Shown: piece by piece, positions 25,652 to 33,941 of the stretch | Layout of the letters: each line of letters opens with the position of its first letter | Numbering within the stretch: position 1 is the stretch's first letter | DNA from: Micromonospora sp. NBC_01699 | GTDB taxonomy: Bacteria > Actinomycetota > Actinomycetes > Mycobacteriales > Micromonosporaceae | NCBI RefSeq assembly: GCF_036250065.1 | Contig: NZ_CP109199.1 | Location: forward strand, 6,942,001 to 7,006,000 | Direction: 5' to 3' | Length of the DNA: 64,000 bases | Notes under the pieces: model-generated | The model's database searches: none | What the model was told of the DNA's origin: nothing | Seen by the model: only the letters and a program-made list of their open reading frames with translations | Position numbers and translations under genes: made by a program

Positions 25652-26173
25652 GTGCCGGTAACCCGTGGTGATCTCTTGCGTTGGCAGTTCGACCTGACCT
25701 GGTCGCTGTTCGAGTACCACCTGGAACGGTTGGAGCCGGCGGACTTCCTCTGGGAACCCGCCGAGCACTGCTGGACGGTCCGGCCGACCGCCGACGGCGG
25801 CTGGGTGCCGGACTGGGCCGACGTCGAGCCCGATCCGATCCCGGTCCCCACGATCGGTTGGCTCACCTGGCACATCGGCTGGTGGTGGACGGTGTCCATC
25901 GCGCACGCCCGAGGACGGACGCCACCGGAGCGCACCGACATCCGCTGGCCCGGTCCCGGCGGGGCCGCCGTCGGTTGGTTGCGCGGTCTGCGTACGGAGT
26001 GGCTGGGTGTGCTCGACCGGTTCACCGACGCCGACCTGGACCGGGTCGCACCGTTCCCGTGGCAGGACGATCCCGAGCACACCATCGCCCACATGCTCGG
26101 CTGGCTCAACGCGGAGCTGATGAAGAACTCCGCCGAGATAGGTCAACTCCGCCTGGTCCGCGCCGCCATATGA
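25652..26173 (+). CDS. DinB-superfamily protein
   Basis: 173 residues from GTG 25652. It has the four-helix bundle pattern of DinB/YfiT proteins: an N-terminal helix with LLRWQFDLTWSLFEYHLERL, a central WLTWHIGWWW at about 70-79 carrying a metal-ligand histidine, and a C-terminal HMLGWLNAELMKNSAEIGQLRLV with the second histidine region. The family includes thiol-dependent S-transferases (mycothiol or bacillithiol) with a His-based metal site. The specific reaction is not predictable. It is followed 36 bp later by the GNAT gene. Confidence 0.85.
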   Translation: MPVTRGDLLRWQFDLTWSLFEYHLERLEPADFLWEPAEHCWTVRPTADGGWVPDWADVEPDPIPVPTIGWLTWHIGWWWTVSIAHARGRTPPERTDIRWPGPGGAAVGWLRGLRTEWLGVLDRFTDADLDRVAPFPWQDDPEHTIAHMLGWLNAELMKNSAEIGQLRLVRAAI

Positions 26174-26209
26174 TCACCTTCATGACGTCCCCACGGCTGA
26201 AGAGGACCG

Positions 26210-26761
26210 ATGTTCGCCATCCCGCTGCGTGACAATGCCGAACTGCGCGTGCTCGAACCGTGGTACGCCGAGGAGTTCTTCACCCACCTGGAGCGCGCCC
26301 GTACGCACATCGCACCCTGGGTGGGCGCGACGTTCGTCGCGTCCGATCTCGACGGCGCGCGGGAGGTGCTCCAGCGGTACGCCGACGGCCAGGCCGTCGA
26401 CCGGCAGCGCATCTACGGGATCTGGCTCGACGGCACCCTCGTCGGCGGCACCATGTTCGTCAGCTTCAACGCGGCCTCGGGCGTGTGCGAGGTCGGCTGC
26501 TGGCTCGAACCCGCCGCGGAGGGACACGGGCTGATCACCCAGGTGGTCCGCTTGATGATCGACTGGGCTTTCCGGGTACGCGGACTGTCCCGCGCCGAGT
26601 GGCGCACCCTGCCGGACAACGTACGCAGCGTGAACGTGGCCAAGCGGCTGGGCATGAGCCTGGACGGCGTGCTGCGGCAGTACTCACCGGCCGGCGAGGG
26701 GCGCCGCAAGGACCAGCAGTACTGGTCCGTACTCGCCGACGAGTGGCCCGGCGCCGCCTAG
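26210..26761 (+). CDS. GNAT acetyltransferase, RimJ/RimL type
   Basis: 183 residues. The GNAT fold is shown by 'YGIWLDGTLVGGTMFVSFN' (beta2-beta3), 'CEVGCWLEPAAEGHGLITQVVRLMIDWAF' containing the acetyl-CoA-binding G-x-G/H-x region, and 'EWRTLPDNVRSVNVAKRLGM' with the conserved N-x-x-S-x-x-V/x-x-x-L-G motif at the C-terminus. RimL-type enzymes acetylate the N-terminal Ser of ribosomal protein L7/L12, but most family members act on other proteins, antibiotics or amino compounds. AGAGGA precedes ATG 26210. Confidence 0.9.
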   Translation: MFAIPLRDNAELRVLEPWYAEEFFTHLERARTHIAPWVGATFVASDLDGAREVLQRYADGQAVDRQRIYGIWLDGTLVGGTMFVSFNAASGVCEVGCWLEPAAEGHGLITQVVRLMIDWAFRVRGLSRAEWRTLPDNVRSVNVAKRLGMSLDGVLRQYSPAGEGRRKDQQYWSVLADEWPGAA

Positions 26762-26796
26762 CCGGTCCCCCCGTCGACCGAGGGGCCGCTCGGCCG

Positions 26797-27465
26797 TCAC
26801 TGGCGGATGGCCTCGCCGGCGATCTCGATCCGTACGCTCTTGCCGACCAGGACTCCGCCGCTCTCCAGTGCCACGTTCCAGATCAGCCCGTAGTCCTCAC
26901 GATTGATCTCCGCCGTCGCACTGAACCCGAAGATGTCCTGCCCGTACGGGTCACGCCTGGCGCCGCCGAACTCCACCGCAAGGTCGACCGCCCGGCTGAT
27001 CCCCTTGACCGTCAGCTCCCCGGTGAGCGTGAATCGGCCGGGGGTGGCGGCGGCGGGCTGCGGCACGTTCTGCGTCCTGCCCCGCTGACCCAGCCGGTGG
27101 TTGCGCAGCCGGGCCCAGTAGAAGATCGGGTCCTCTTCGGCGGCCTGCCATTTGATGCCCGTACTGCGGTATTCGAGGGTGGGATACCGCTCGACGTCGA
27201 GAAAGTCGGGACTGCTCAGATGGGTGTCCCGATCGGTACTTCCGGTGGTGATGCTCGCCGCCTGGATGGTCGCACTCACCGAGGAACCCAACGGGTCGTC
27301 GGCCACGAAAATCCGCGCGGTCGCCTCGGCGAACTCTCCGCGTACGGGACTCACCATCATGTGCCGGGCAAGGAAACCGATCCGCTTGTGCGCCTGATCG
27401 AGAAGATAGGTGCCGGCAGCCGGGATGGTCATGCCGTCCCAGATCCGTGTGACGTAATCGGTCAT
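26797..27465 (-). CDS. YceI-family lipid-binding protein (cytoplasmic form)
   Basis: 222 residues with no signal peptide. The lipocalin-like YceI barrel is evident: YLLDQAHKRIGFLARHMMVSPVRGEFAE near 21-48, 'SADFL/SPDFLDVERYPTLEYRST' at about 85-103, 'GELTVKGISRAVDLAVEFGG' at about 149-168 and 'FSATAEINREDYGLIWN' near 180-197. The family binds isoprenoid chains such as octaprenyl compounds and long lipids. An insertion at about 105-135 (AAEEDPIFYWARLRNHRLGQ...) lengthens it relative to most homologues. GGAAGG precedes the ATG. Confidence 0.9.
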   Translation of the reverse strand: MTDYVTRIWDGMTIPAAGTYLLDQAHKRIGFLARHMMVSPVRGEFAEATARIFVADDPLGSSVSATIQAASITTGSTDRDTHLSSPDFLDVERYPTLEYRSTGIKWQAAEEDPIFYWARLRNHRLGQRGRTQNVPQPAAATPGRFTLTGELTVKGISRAVDLAVEFGGARRDPYGQDIFGFSATAEINREDYGLIWNVALESGGVLVGKSVRIEIAGEAIRQ

Positions 27466-27933
27466 CGTTGTTGCCTTCCCCCCGACCGTGCCGGGTGTTT
27501 ACCAGTTGTGCCGCCGGGCACGCGGGGTCCACCCGACGCGTCGGCTCCCGTGCCCTCCCGCCCAGCATAGGGACGCTTCGGGCCGGCTTCCCGGGCCCCA
27601 CCGAACAGTGGATCAAGACTGACCCCCCGCTGTTGAAATGGGCGCGTACGGCAGTGGTTTCGCACCGCATTCCGGTCATTTCACGACCCCGTTGACACTT
27701 CGGAGAGGGTGGGTCGAATCACAATTCGACCGAGTTCGATCGCGGCGCTCGACCCGGTGACCATTGGCGGCTCGACAGCGTGAGAACGCTCACTTCTCGA
27801 CCCGAGCTTCGGATGTTTTCCGCCCGGCTATCCCGCCCGGATACCACCGAAAACCACACCCGGCCACAGGCAAGCGAAATCACAGCTCCGTCCCCCATGG
27901 ACAATTCCGTGGGGCGACACCACGTCCGTACCC
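27466..27933. other. 468-bp gap without a recognisable gene
   Basis: The sequence between the YceI start and the LtrA-3 stop is slightly richer in A/T than its surroundings. The small ORFs on both strands have shadow-like composition. One short inverted repeat, GGTCGAAT/ATTCGACC (27713-27732), is present. No tRNA, hairpin terminator or promoter can be assigned with confidence. YceI's own promoter must lie at the left end. Confidence 0.6.
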
Positions 27934-29163
27934 TCAGGTGGTGGCCGGCGCGCGGTGGCGGAGCAGGGTCGCGTCCCAGACCCCGACGCCCGCCACCACC
28001 AGGGTGGCGAGCACGGCCAGCACCACCGGCGACACGACCGGCCCGACCGGTACCAGGGCCGCCAGCACACCGACCGCGACCAGCCGGGGTTTCGACACCC
28101 CACCGAAGACGGAGTGCTTGAACAGCGCGTGGCCGGCCAGGAAGAGAGCCGGCCCGCCGAGCACGGTGACGATCGTCGCCGTGCCGGTATGGCCGTCCGG
28201 GTGCGCGATCACCAGCTCGTCCCCGACCGCCTCGACGATGATGCCGGCGACCATGGGCAACTGGAAGTAGGTGTAGGCGGAGCGGCCGATCCGACCCGGA
28301 TCCTCGGACCGGTCGATCACCTCGCTGGCCGCCTCGGCGCTGCGGTCGAAGTAGAGCCACCAGAGCGCCACGCTGCCCAGGAAAGACACGACGAAGGCGA
28401 ACAGGTGCGGTGCCCCGGCCGGCCGGTCCCCGAAGACCGAACCGGTGATCAGGATGGACTCACCGAGCGCGATCAGGATGAACAGTTGGCCGCGTTCGGC
28501 CAGGTGCCGACCACTGATCGGCCAGTCCGACGGGGTGGACCTGCCGACCCGGGGAATCCAGAAGCCGCTCATCGCGGCGAAGTATTCGATCACCACCGCG
28601 ACCGCCCAGAGCACCAGCCGGGTCCCGCCGTGGCTGAGGCCACCGGCCACCCAGAGCGCGCTGGTGACCGCCTTCCAGGCCAGCAGGCGTTGGAAGTTCA
28701 CCCGCAGCCCGAGCCGCTGGCGCTTCTGCTCGGCCGACTCGTCCGCACCGGGTCGGCTCAGGGACAGCAGGACGAAGACGCTGCGCCCCACCTGGATCGC
28801 CGCGTACGCCCCGGCGACCCAGATGCCCCGCTTCCCGTACGCCTCCGGCAGGGACGCCGAGAGGATCAGGCTGAGCAGCATCAGGCCGACCAGCATCAGC
28901 CGTACGCCGAGCTGGTTCGGGTCGAACCAGTTGGTGACCCAGGAGGTGTCCACCCAGGCCCACCAGAGCGCGAGCAACAGCAGCAGGGTCTGCACCACTC
29001 CGAGCGGAGTCAGGTGGGTGAGCAGCAAATGGGTCAGCTGTGTGACCGCCAGTACGTAGATCAGGTCGAAGAACAACTCCACGAACGTGACCCGCCCACG
29101 CCCCGCCGCCCCCCGCAGCCCCCGAACACTGTCCCCAACATCCGCCACCCACCCCACCCCCAT
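27934..29163 (-). CDS. ltrA: LtrA-family membrane protein (paralogue 3)
   Basis: 409 residues with the family signature FVELFFDLIYVLAVTQLTHLLL at about 27-48, and 'GRHLAERGQLFILIALGESILITG' in mid-protein, which has the complete conserved IALGES element. About ten transmembrane helices. Compared with paralogues 1 and 2 it has an insertion (RPGADESAEQKRQRLG) in an inter-helix loop. It reads away from inverted-repeat element P2, which lies 56 bp upstream. Function unknown. Sequence divergence among the three copies is high, so they are not a very recent duplication. Confidence 0.9.
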   Translation of the reverse strand: MGVGWVADVGDSVRGLRGAAGRGRVTFVELFFDLIYVLAVTQLTHLLLTHLTPLGVVQTLLLLLALWWAWVDTSWVTNWFDPNQLGVRLMLVGLMLLSLILSASLPEAYGKRGIWVAGAYAAIQVGRSVFVLLSLSRPGADESAEQKRQRLGLRVNFQRLLAWKAVTSALWVAGGLSHGGTRLVLWAVAVVIEYFAAMSGFWIPRVGRSTPSDWPISGRHLAERGQLFILIALGESILITGSVFGDRPAGAPHLFAFVVSFLGSVALWWLYFDRSAEAASEVIDRSEDPGRIGRSAYTYFQLPMVAGIIVEAVGDELVIAHPDGHTGTATIVTVLGGPALFLAGHALFKHSVFGGVSKPRLVAVGVLAALVPVGPVVSPVVLAVLATLVVAGVGVWDATLLRHRAPATT

Positions 29164-29218
29164 TCACCACCCCACCCACCCTCCCCCACCCCCTCCCCTC
29201 CACCCTCCAGTTCGGCGC

Positions 29219-29279
29219 GTTGATCATGAAGTTAGCGACCATTTCAAGCCCGGAAATGGTCGCTAACTTCATGATCAAC
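29219..29279. repeat. Intergenic inverted-repeat element P2 (27-bp perfect arms)
   Basis: The left arm, starting GTTGATCATGAAGTTAGCGA (29219-29245), is matched without mismatch by 29253-29279 across a 7-nt loop. A strongly C-rich tract (about 29137-29214) lies on the left and a G-rich tract (about 29282-29325) on the right. It sits between divergent genes, so it is not a simple terminator. Same plan as P1 and P3. Confidence 0.88.
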
Positions 29280-29385
29280 ATGGGTGGCGGTTGGGGGGAG
29301 GGGGATCGGGGTATGGCGATGGGGTAGACCGCGTGGGCACCGGCGGATAGGCGTAGGTAGCCGCGCTACGAACTGGAGGTGTGTT

Positions 29386-30276
29386 GTGGTCAGAATTCCT
29401 TCGCTCTCGCGGCGCGCGGAGAAGGCACCCGAGACGGTGACCGTGCCGACCCGGGACAACAACGGCGACGGCCGGATCGACGAACGCGACGCCACACCCG
29501 TGGCCGCCACCACCCCGGTGGCCCGAAGTACGGACACCGCACCGCCACGCACCGACCGGGCGGTGGCGCACTCCGACGCCGTACTGCCGGCGAGCGAACG
29601 GGCCCGTACCGGTGACGTGACCCCGGCGAGCGAGCGGGCGACGTACCGCAGCTCGACGGCCGGACCGGCGACGGCGGCCGCACCGGTGCTCGACCGATCG
29701 CGCGGCACCGACACCGCGACCGATACCCGCCCGCTCGGCGGACCCGCCCGGACCGACGGCCGTCCGCTCGGCGACGCCACCCGCACCGACGGCCGCCCGG
29801 TACGCGACGGCCTCGACCGATCCGACCACCGGACCGACGACCGGACCGACGACCGGACCGGCCACCCGATCGATGACCGGACCGACGACCGGACCGACAC
29901 GATCGACGAGCGGGCGGACCGCGAGCCGCCGGTGGTGGTGCCCGCCGGGCCGCGCCCGCGCGCCAGCCTGCTCGCCACCCTCAGCCTGGTCCTCGGCGTC
30001 GCCGCCGCCCTCTTCGTGCTCACCGGCACCCTCGCCGGGTACGGCATCGCGGTCGGCACCCTCGGTGCGCTGCTCGGCGTCGCCGGCATCTCGGCCACCA
30101 GCCGTCGGCACGTGGCCGGCAAGTCCGACGCCCTACTCGGCCTGGGGCTCGGCCTCACCGCGGTGGTCATCGGCATCCTCGCGATGACCGGCCAGTTCAC
30201 CTGGCCCACCACGGACGGCGACTGGGTGCTGCGCTTCCGGGAGTGGCTTGACGCACAGTTTGTGGACCGGTTCTAG
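29386..30276 (+). CDS. Membrane protein with EF-hand-like loop and Asp/Arg/Thr repeats
   Basis: 296 residues from GTG 29386 (GGAGGT 5-6 nt upstream). At residues 24-35 the segment DNNGDGRIDERD fits a calcium-binding EF-hand/dockerin loop (ligands at 1, 3, 5, 9 and 12). A long low-complexity region rich in Thr, Asp and Arg, with DRTD iterations at about 145-185, follows. Three hydrophobic segments (about 205-277) form a C-terminal membrane domain resembling DUF4190-type proteins. Topology suggests the polar N-terminal region faces one side of the membrane. No enzymatic motif is visible. Three consecutive hairpins follow the stop codon. Confidence 0.68.
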   Translation: MVRIPSLSRRAEKAPETVTVPTRDNNGDGRIDERDATPVAATTPVARSTDTAPPRTDRAVAHSDAVLPASERARTGDVTPASERATYRSSTAGPATAAAPVLDRSRGTDTATDTRPLGGPARTDGRPLGDATRTDGRPVRDGLDRSDHRTDDRTDDRTGHPIDDRTDDRTDTIDERADREPPVVVPAGPRPRASLLATLSLVLGVAAALFVLTGTLAGYGIAVGTLGALLGVAGISATSRRHVAGKSDALLGLGLGLTAVVIGILAMTGQFTWPTTDGDWVLRFREWLDAQFVDRF

Positions 30277-30293
30277 GGGGCACATATGACGTC

Positions 30294-30385
30294 GGAGCGG
30301 TGGTTCACCGCTCCGGCCCAGCTCGCCGGGCGGTGGTTCACCGCCAGAGCTCACTCGGTGACGGGGGCGGCGACAAGCCGCCCCC
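30294..30385 (+). terminator. Three consecutive hairpins downstream of the EF-hand protein gene
   Basis: Perfect stems GGAGCGGTG-GTT-CACCGCTCC (30294-30314), GGCGGTG-GTT-CACCGCC (30329-30345) and GGGGGCGGC-GACAA-GCCGCCCCC (30363-30385). The first two share loop and inner stem, suggesting duplication. They may terminate the upstream gene or form a structured leader for the DDAH operon. Part of a 380-bp gap (30277-30656) with no gene. Confidence 0.7.
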
Positions 30386-30397
30386 GCAGCGATGTAC

Positions 30398-30475
30398 GAA
30401 CCAGCTCGGAGCGATGCACGAACCAGCTCGGAGCGATGCACGGAACAGCTCGGGGCGGGGCACGAAACAGCTTGG
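30398..30475. repeat. 22-bp tandem repeat, about 3.5 copies
   Basis: GAACCAGCTCGGAGCGATGC-AC occurs exactly at 30398-30419 and 30420-30441, degenerately at 30443-30463, and partly from 30464. There is no spacer structure, so this is not a CRISPR. It lies between the triple hairpin and the DDAH start. ORFs through it look non-coding. Confidence 0.8.
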
Positions 30476-30656
30476 CAGGGCGACCGCGGTCACAGACGCA
30501 ACAAATCGTCGCCGGCACCCGCCTCACACGCAACGATCAACGGTACGACGCAACTTCCACCGGTGGTTTCCCTCGGCTCCCGCCGCATAGCGTTGGGTAT
30601 CGCGCCAGCCCGTGAGCCGACCTTGGCCGGGCGCGCCCGACCACTGGGAGCAGGGC

Positions 30657-31478
30657 ATGACGCTTGATGCCACCCGCCGCCACTATCTGATGTGCCGGCC
30701 CACATATTTTGCCGTCTCGTACGCGATCAACCCCTGGATGGACCCGAGCGCCCCGGTCGACGCCGCGCTCGCCATCCGACAGTGGGAAACACTGCGCCGT
30801 ACCTACCTTGACCTCGGCCACACGGTCGAAGAGATCGAGCCGGTGCCCGGCCTGCCCGACATGGTCTTCGCCGCAAACGGCGCAACCGTGGTGGACGGCG
30901 AGGTGCTCGCCGTACAGTTCCGCGACCCCCAGCGGGCCGACGAGGCCCCGGCGTACCGGTCGTGGTTCGAGCGGGCCGGGTATCCGGTGCACGAGGCCAA
31001 GTACGTCAACGAGGGCGAGGGCGACATCCTGCTGGTCAACGGGATGCTGCTGGCCGGCACCGGGTTCCGTACGGCGCACGCCGCGCACGCCCAGTTGCAG
31101 GAGGTGTTCGGCCGGCCGGTGGTGACGCTGCAACTGGTCGACCCGCGCTTCTACCACCTGGACACCGCGCTCTGCGTGCTCGACGAGCGGACCGTGGCGT
31201 ACCTGCCGGAGGCGTTCTCGGCCGGGAGTCAGGCCGTACTGCGTCGGCTCTTCCCGGACGCGGTCCTGGCCGACATCGCGGACGCCGAGGTGTTCGGCCT
31301 GAACGCGGTCAGCGACGGCCGGAATGTGGTGCTTCCGACGCGGGCCACCGGCCTGGCAACTAGGCTGCGCGAGCGCGGATACAACACAATTGGTGTTGAT
31401 TTGTCCGAGCTGCTCAAGGCAGGCGGCGGGCCGAAGTGCTGCACGCTGGTGCTGCGGGAACGAGAGGCAAGCAAGTGA
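30657..31478 (+). CDS. ddaH: DDAH/arginine-hydrolase family guanidino hydrolase
   Basis: 273 residues. The guanidine-modifying fold is shown by 'YLMCRPTYF' at 10-18, FAANGA at 71-76 with substrate-binding residues, H167 in FYHLDTAL and the nucleophile C261 or C262 in GGGPKCCTL. Classical DDAH turns dimethylarginine into citrulline; related bacterial enzymes act on arginine itself. The stop overlaps the start of rocD (GTGA). Since RocD uses ornithine, the operon suggests an arginine-to-ornithine activity (arginine dihydrolase-like) at least as much as DDAH activity. Upstream are hairpins and 22-bp repeats. Confidence 0.85.
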   Translation: MTLDATRRHYLMCRPTYFAVSYAINPWMDPSAPVDAALAIRQWETLRRTYLDLGHTVEEIEPVPGLPDMVFAANGATVVDGEVLAVQFRDPQRADEAPAYRSWFERAGYPVHEAKYVNEGEGDILLVNGMLLAGTGFRTAHAAHAQLQEVFGRPVVTLQLVDPRFYHLDTALCVLDERTVAYLPEAFSAGSQAVLRRLFPDAVLADIADAEVFGLNAVSDGRNVVLPTRATGLATRLRERGYNTIGVDLSELLKAGGGPKCCTLVLREREASK

Positions 31479-32689
31479 TCGTGGACGATATGCTGCTGAC
31501 CCCCGAGGCGGTACGCGACGCGGAACGCTGGACCGCGCACAACTACCACCCGCTGCCGGTGGTCATCTCCTCCGCCGAGGGCGCCTGGGTGACCGACATC
31601 GACGGCAGGCGCTACCTCGACTGCCTCGCCGGCTACTCGGCGCTCAACTTCGGCCACCGCCACCCCAGGCTCGTCGCCACCGCACACGAACAGCTCGACC
31701 GGCTCACCCTGACCAGCCGCGCCTTCGTGCACGACCAGTTCGCCACCTTCTGTCATGAGCTGGCCGACCTCTGCGGCACCGAACTCGTACTGCCGATGAA
31801 CACCGGCGCCGAGGCGGTCGAAACCGCGATCAAGGTCGCCCGCAAGTGGGGCTACCAGGTCAAGGGCGTGCCGGCGGGCAAGGCCACCATCGTGGTCGCC
31901 GACGGCAACTTCCACGGCCGGACCACCACCATCATCAGTTTCTCCACCGACCCGGACGCCCGCAACGACTTCGGGCCGTACACCCCCGGCTTCAAGATCG
32001 TCCCGTACGGGGACCTGACCGCCCTGTCCGAGGCGATCGACGAGAACACGGTCGCCGTACTGCTCGAACCGATCCAGGGTGAGCAGGGCGTGGTCGTACC
32101 GCCGGCCGGCTACCTGCCCGGCGTACGGCAGCTCTGCACCGAACAGAACGTGCTCTTCCTCGCCGACGAGATCCAGTCCGGGCTGGGCCGCACCGGCACC
32201 ACGTTCGCCCTCGACCACGAGGGTGTCCGGCCGGACATGTACCTGCTGGGCAAGGCGCTCGGCGGCGGCATAGTGCCGGTCAGCGCGGTCGCCGCGGACA
32301 GGTCGGTACTCGGCGTGCTGCGGCCGGGTGAGCACGGCTCGACCTTCGGCGGGAACCCGCTGGCCTGCGCGGTGGCGACCGAGGTCGTACGCCTGCTCGC
32401 CACCGGCGAGTTCCAGCGCCGCTCGGCCGAGCTGGGCGCCCGGCTGCACGCCTCCCTGAACGGGCTGATCGGCGAGGGCCTGGTCGCCGTACGCGGCCGT
32501 GGCCTGTGGGCCGGCATCGACATCGACCCGTCCCTGATGACCGGCCGCCAAGCCTGCGAGCGCCTGGCCGAACACGGCGTCCTGGCCAAGGACACCCACG
32601 GCTCCACCATCCGCCTGGCCCCACCCCTGGTGGTGGAACCCGAAGAACTCGACTTCGCCGTAACCCAACTCCGTACCATCCTCACCTGA
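31475..32689 (+). CDS. rocD: Ornithine aminotransferase
   Basis: PLP-dependent conversion of ornithine plus 2-oxoglutarate to glutamate-5-semialdehyde plus glutamate. 404 residues from GTG 31475, which overlaps the DDAH stop by 4 bp. Motifs are MNTGAEAVETAIK at about 108-120, FHGRT at 146-150, LLEPIQGEQGVVVP at 196-209, D231EIQSG (PLP pyridine contact) and the Schiff-base lysine K260 in LLGKALGGG. This is the full family length. It forms with the upstream gene an arginine catabolic module feeding the glutamate/proline pool. Confidence 0.94.
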   Translation: MIVDDMLLTPEAVRDAERWTAHNYHPLPVVISSAEGAWVTDIDGRRYLDCLAGYSALNFGHRHPRLVATAHEQLDRLTLTSRAFVHDQFATFCHELADLCGTELVLPMNTGAEAVETAIKVARKWGYQVKGVPAGKATIVVADGNFHGRTTTIISFSTDPDARNDFGPYTPGFKIVPYGDLTALSEAIDENTVAVLLEPIQGEQGVVVPPAGYLPGVRQLCTEQNVLFLADEIQSGLGRTGTTFALDHEGVRPDMYLLGKALGGGIVPVSAVAADRSVLGVLRPGEHGSTFGGNPLACAVATEVVRLLATGEFQRRSAELGARLHASLNGLIGEGLVAVRGRGLWAGIDIDPSLMTGRQACERLAEHGVLAKDTHGSTIRLAPPLVVEPEELDFAVTQLRTILT

Positions 32690-32717
32690 CCCACCCGCCC
32701 CGAGGGCGCCTCGTTCA

Positions 32718-32759
32718 GAGAAAGAGTGGTTATCCGGGCCCGGATAACCACTCTTTCTC
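32718..32759. terminator. Perfect 42-bp palindrome between convergent genes (element P4)
   Basis: GAGAAAGAGTGGTTATCCGG-G and its complement meet with no loop, giving 21-bp perfect arms centred between 32738 and 32739. It lies between the convergent rocD and FHA genes. The arm ends (AGAAAGAG / CTCTTTCT) would give U-rich 3' ends, so it may be a bidirectional terminator. Its exact symmetry is also typical of a mobile or protein-bound palindrome. Confidence 0.75.
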
Positions 32760-32780
32760 CACAAGTGTGGACGTGCAGGG

Positions 32781-33941
32781 TCAGGGGCGTTCTATGACGC
32801 GCATGGCCATCGTCGGGGCTTCGGCCATGACGGAGGTGGGGTTGATGACGCCGCCGGAGGTCCAGTTGCTGGAGCGGCCGATCTGGACGCCGGGGTAGAG
32901 CTCGACGATGTCGTTGCTGCGCAGCGCCCGGTTGGTTTGCTGGGTAAGTGCGATTCGCTCGTCCTCGTCCATCGAGCCGCCCGGTCGGATACCGGAGCCG
33001 TTGGTGCTGACGTCGAAGGCGACCAGGTCGCCGCCGCGCAACTCGAACCGGACGTGGTTGCGGCTGATCCAGCGCCGCGCCTCCTCGCTCAGCCACTGGC
33101 CGAGCATGATCCCGCCGGACTCCTCCGGCGCCCGCCCGACCGTCACCGGCCGGTCGGCCGACACCACGAACCGGCGGCGGACCTGTCCACCGACCCGGAC
33201 CGACAGCACCTCGGTGCCCGGCCGGGGGCCGGCGTCGGTGAGCCGCAGGTCGTGCCGGGGGCAGCCCGGGGAGCCGGAGCGCAGGGTAGGCGGCGGCTGT
33301 CCGCCCGGTTCGCGATCGGACCGGGCCAGGTCGGCGAAGGAACCGCCGCCCCCGCCACCACCGCCGCCGAACAGTACGCAGCCGGGCTCGGGGCAGCGCC
33401 AGAGCCGGGACAGCAGCTTCGCCCCGGTCGGTGACGGGCCGGGCGAGGTCCAGACCGCGCCGCCACCGGCCTGCGCCACCAGGGCCGGGCCGTTCGCGCC
33501 GGTCACCGGGGCGAGCAGGCGACCGGGCTGGGAGCCGAGCCAGGGGTAGCGGCCGAGCATGCCGTCGAACCGCATCCGGCTGAGCACCGGCAGGCCGAGC
33601 AGGTCGGCCAGTTCCAGCATCCGTTCGACCGGGTTCGGCAGCACCTCGACCAGCCCGTCGTCGGCCCAGCGGCGGACCACCATCCGCTCGTTCGAGGTCA
33701 GGTCGGCATCGGAGAGCAGGGCCCGGTGCACGACCGGGTAGACCGGGACGCTGTCCTCCTCCAGTTGCCGGCTGAGCGCGTCGATGACGATGCCGAGCCG
33801 GAGCATGCTGGCCGGACGGCCGCCGTCGAAATCGGTGTAGCGGACCACCTCGGCCAGGTCGAGTACGGCCCGAGCGAGCGCCGGGTCGGTGCAGACCCGT
33901 CCCTCGATCGCGTCGAGGACCTTGCTGATCTCGAATCTCAC
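32781..33941 (-). CDS. FHA-domain protein
   Basis: 386 residues from GTG 33941. The N-terminal 130 residues are helical (LDAIEGRVCTDPALARAVLDLAEVV..., WADDGLVEVLPNPVERML). A middle region has a run of nine glycines near residue 200. The C-terminal FHA domain, about 275-365, shows the VGRAPEE strand, 'ISRNHVRFEL' (phosphothreonine-binding S/R-N-H) and VSTNGSG. FHA domains bind pThr peptides, so the partner may be a Ser/Thr kinase substrate; the kinase at 43946 is a possible but untested link. It overlaps the upstream PCD gene by 4 bp (GTGA). Confidence 0.87.
   Translation of the reverse strand: MRFEISKVLDAIEGRVCTDPALARAVLDLAEVVRYTDFDGGRPASMLRLGIVIDALSRQLEEDSVPVYPVVHRALLSDADLTSNERMVVRRWADDGLVEVLPNPVERMLELADLLGLPVLSRMRFDGMLGRYPWLGSQPGRLLAPVTGANGPALVAQAGGGAVWTSPGPSPTGAKLLSRLWRCPEPGCVLFGGGGGGGGGSFADLARSDREPGGQPPPTLRSGSPGCPRHDLRLTDAGPRPGTEVLSVRVGGQVRRRFVVSADRPVTVGRAPEESGGIMLGQWLSEEARRWISRNHVRFELRGGDLVAFDVSTNGSGIRPGGSMDEDERIALTQQTNRALRSNDIVELYPGVQIGRSSNWTSGGVINPTSVMAEAPTMAMRVIERP

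Noticed and set aside
30398-30475. CRISPR-like or coding repeat before ddaH
   Set aside because: No spacers. The ORFs through it have no conserved or balanced composition.
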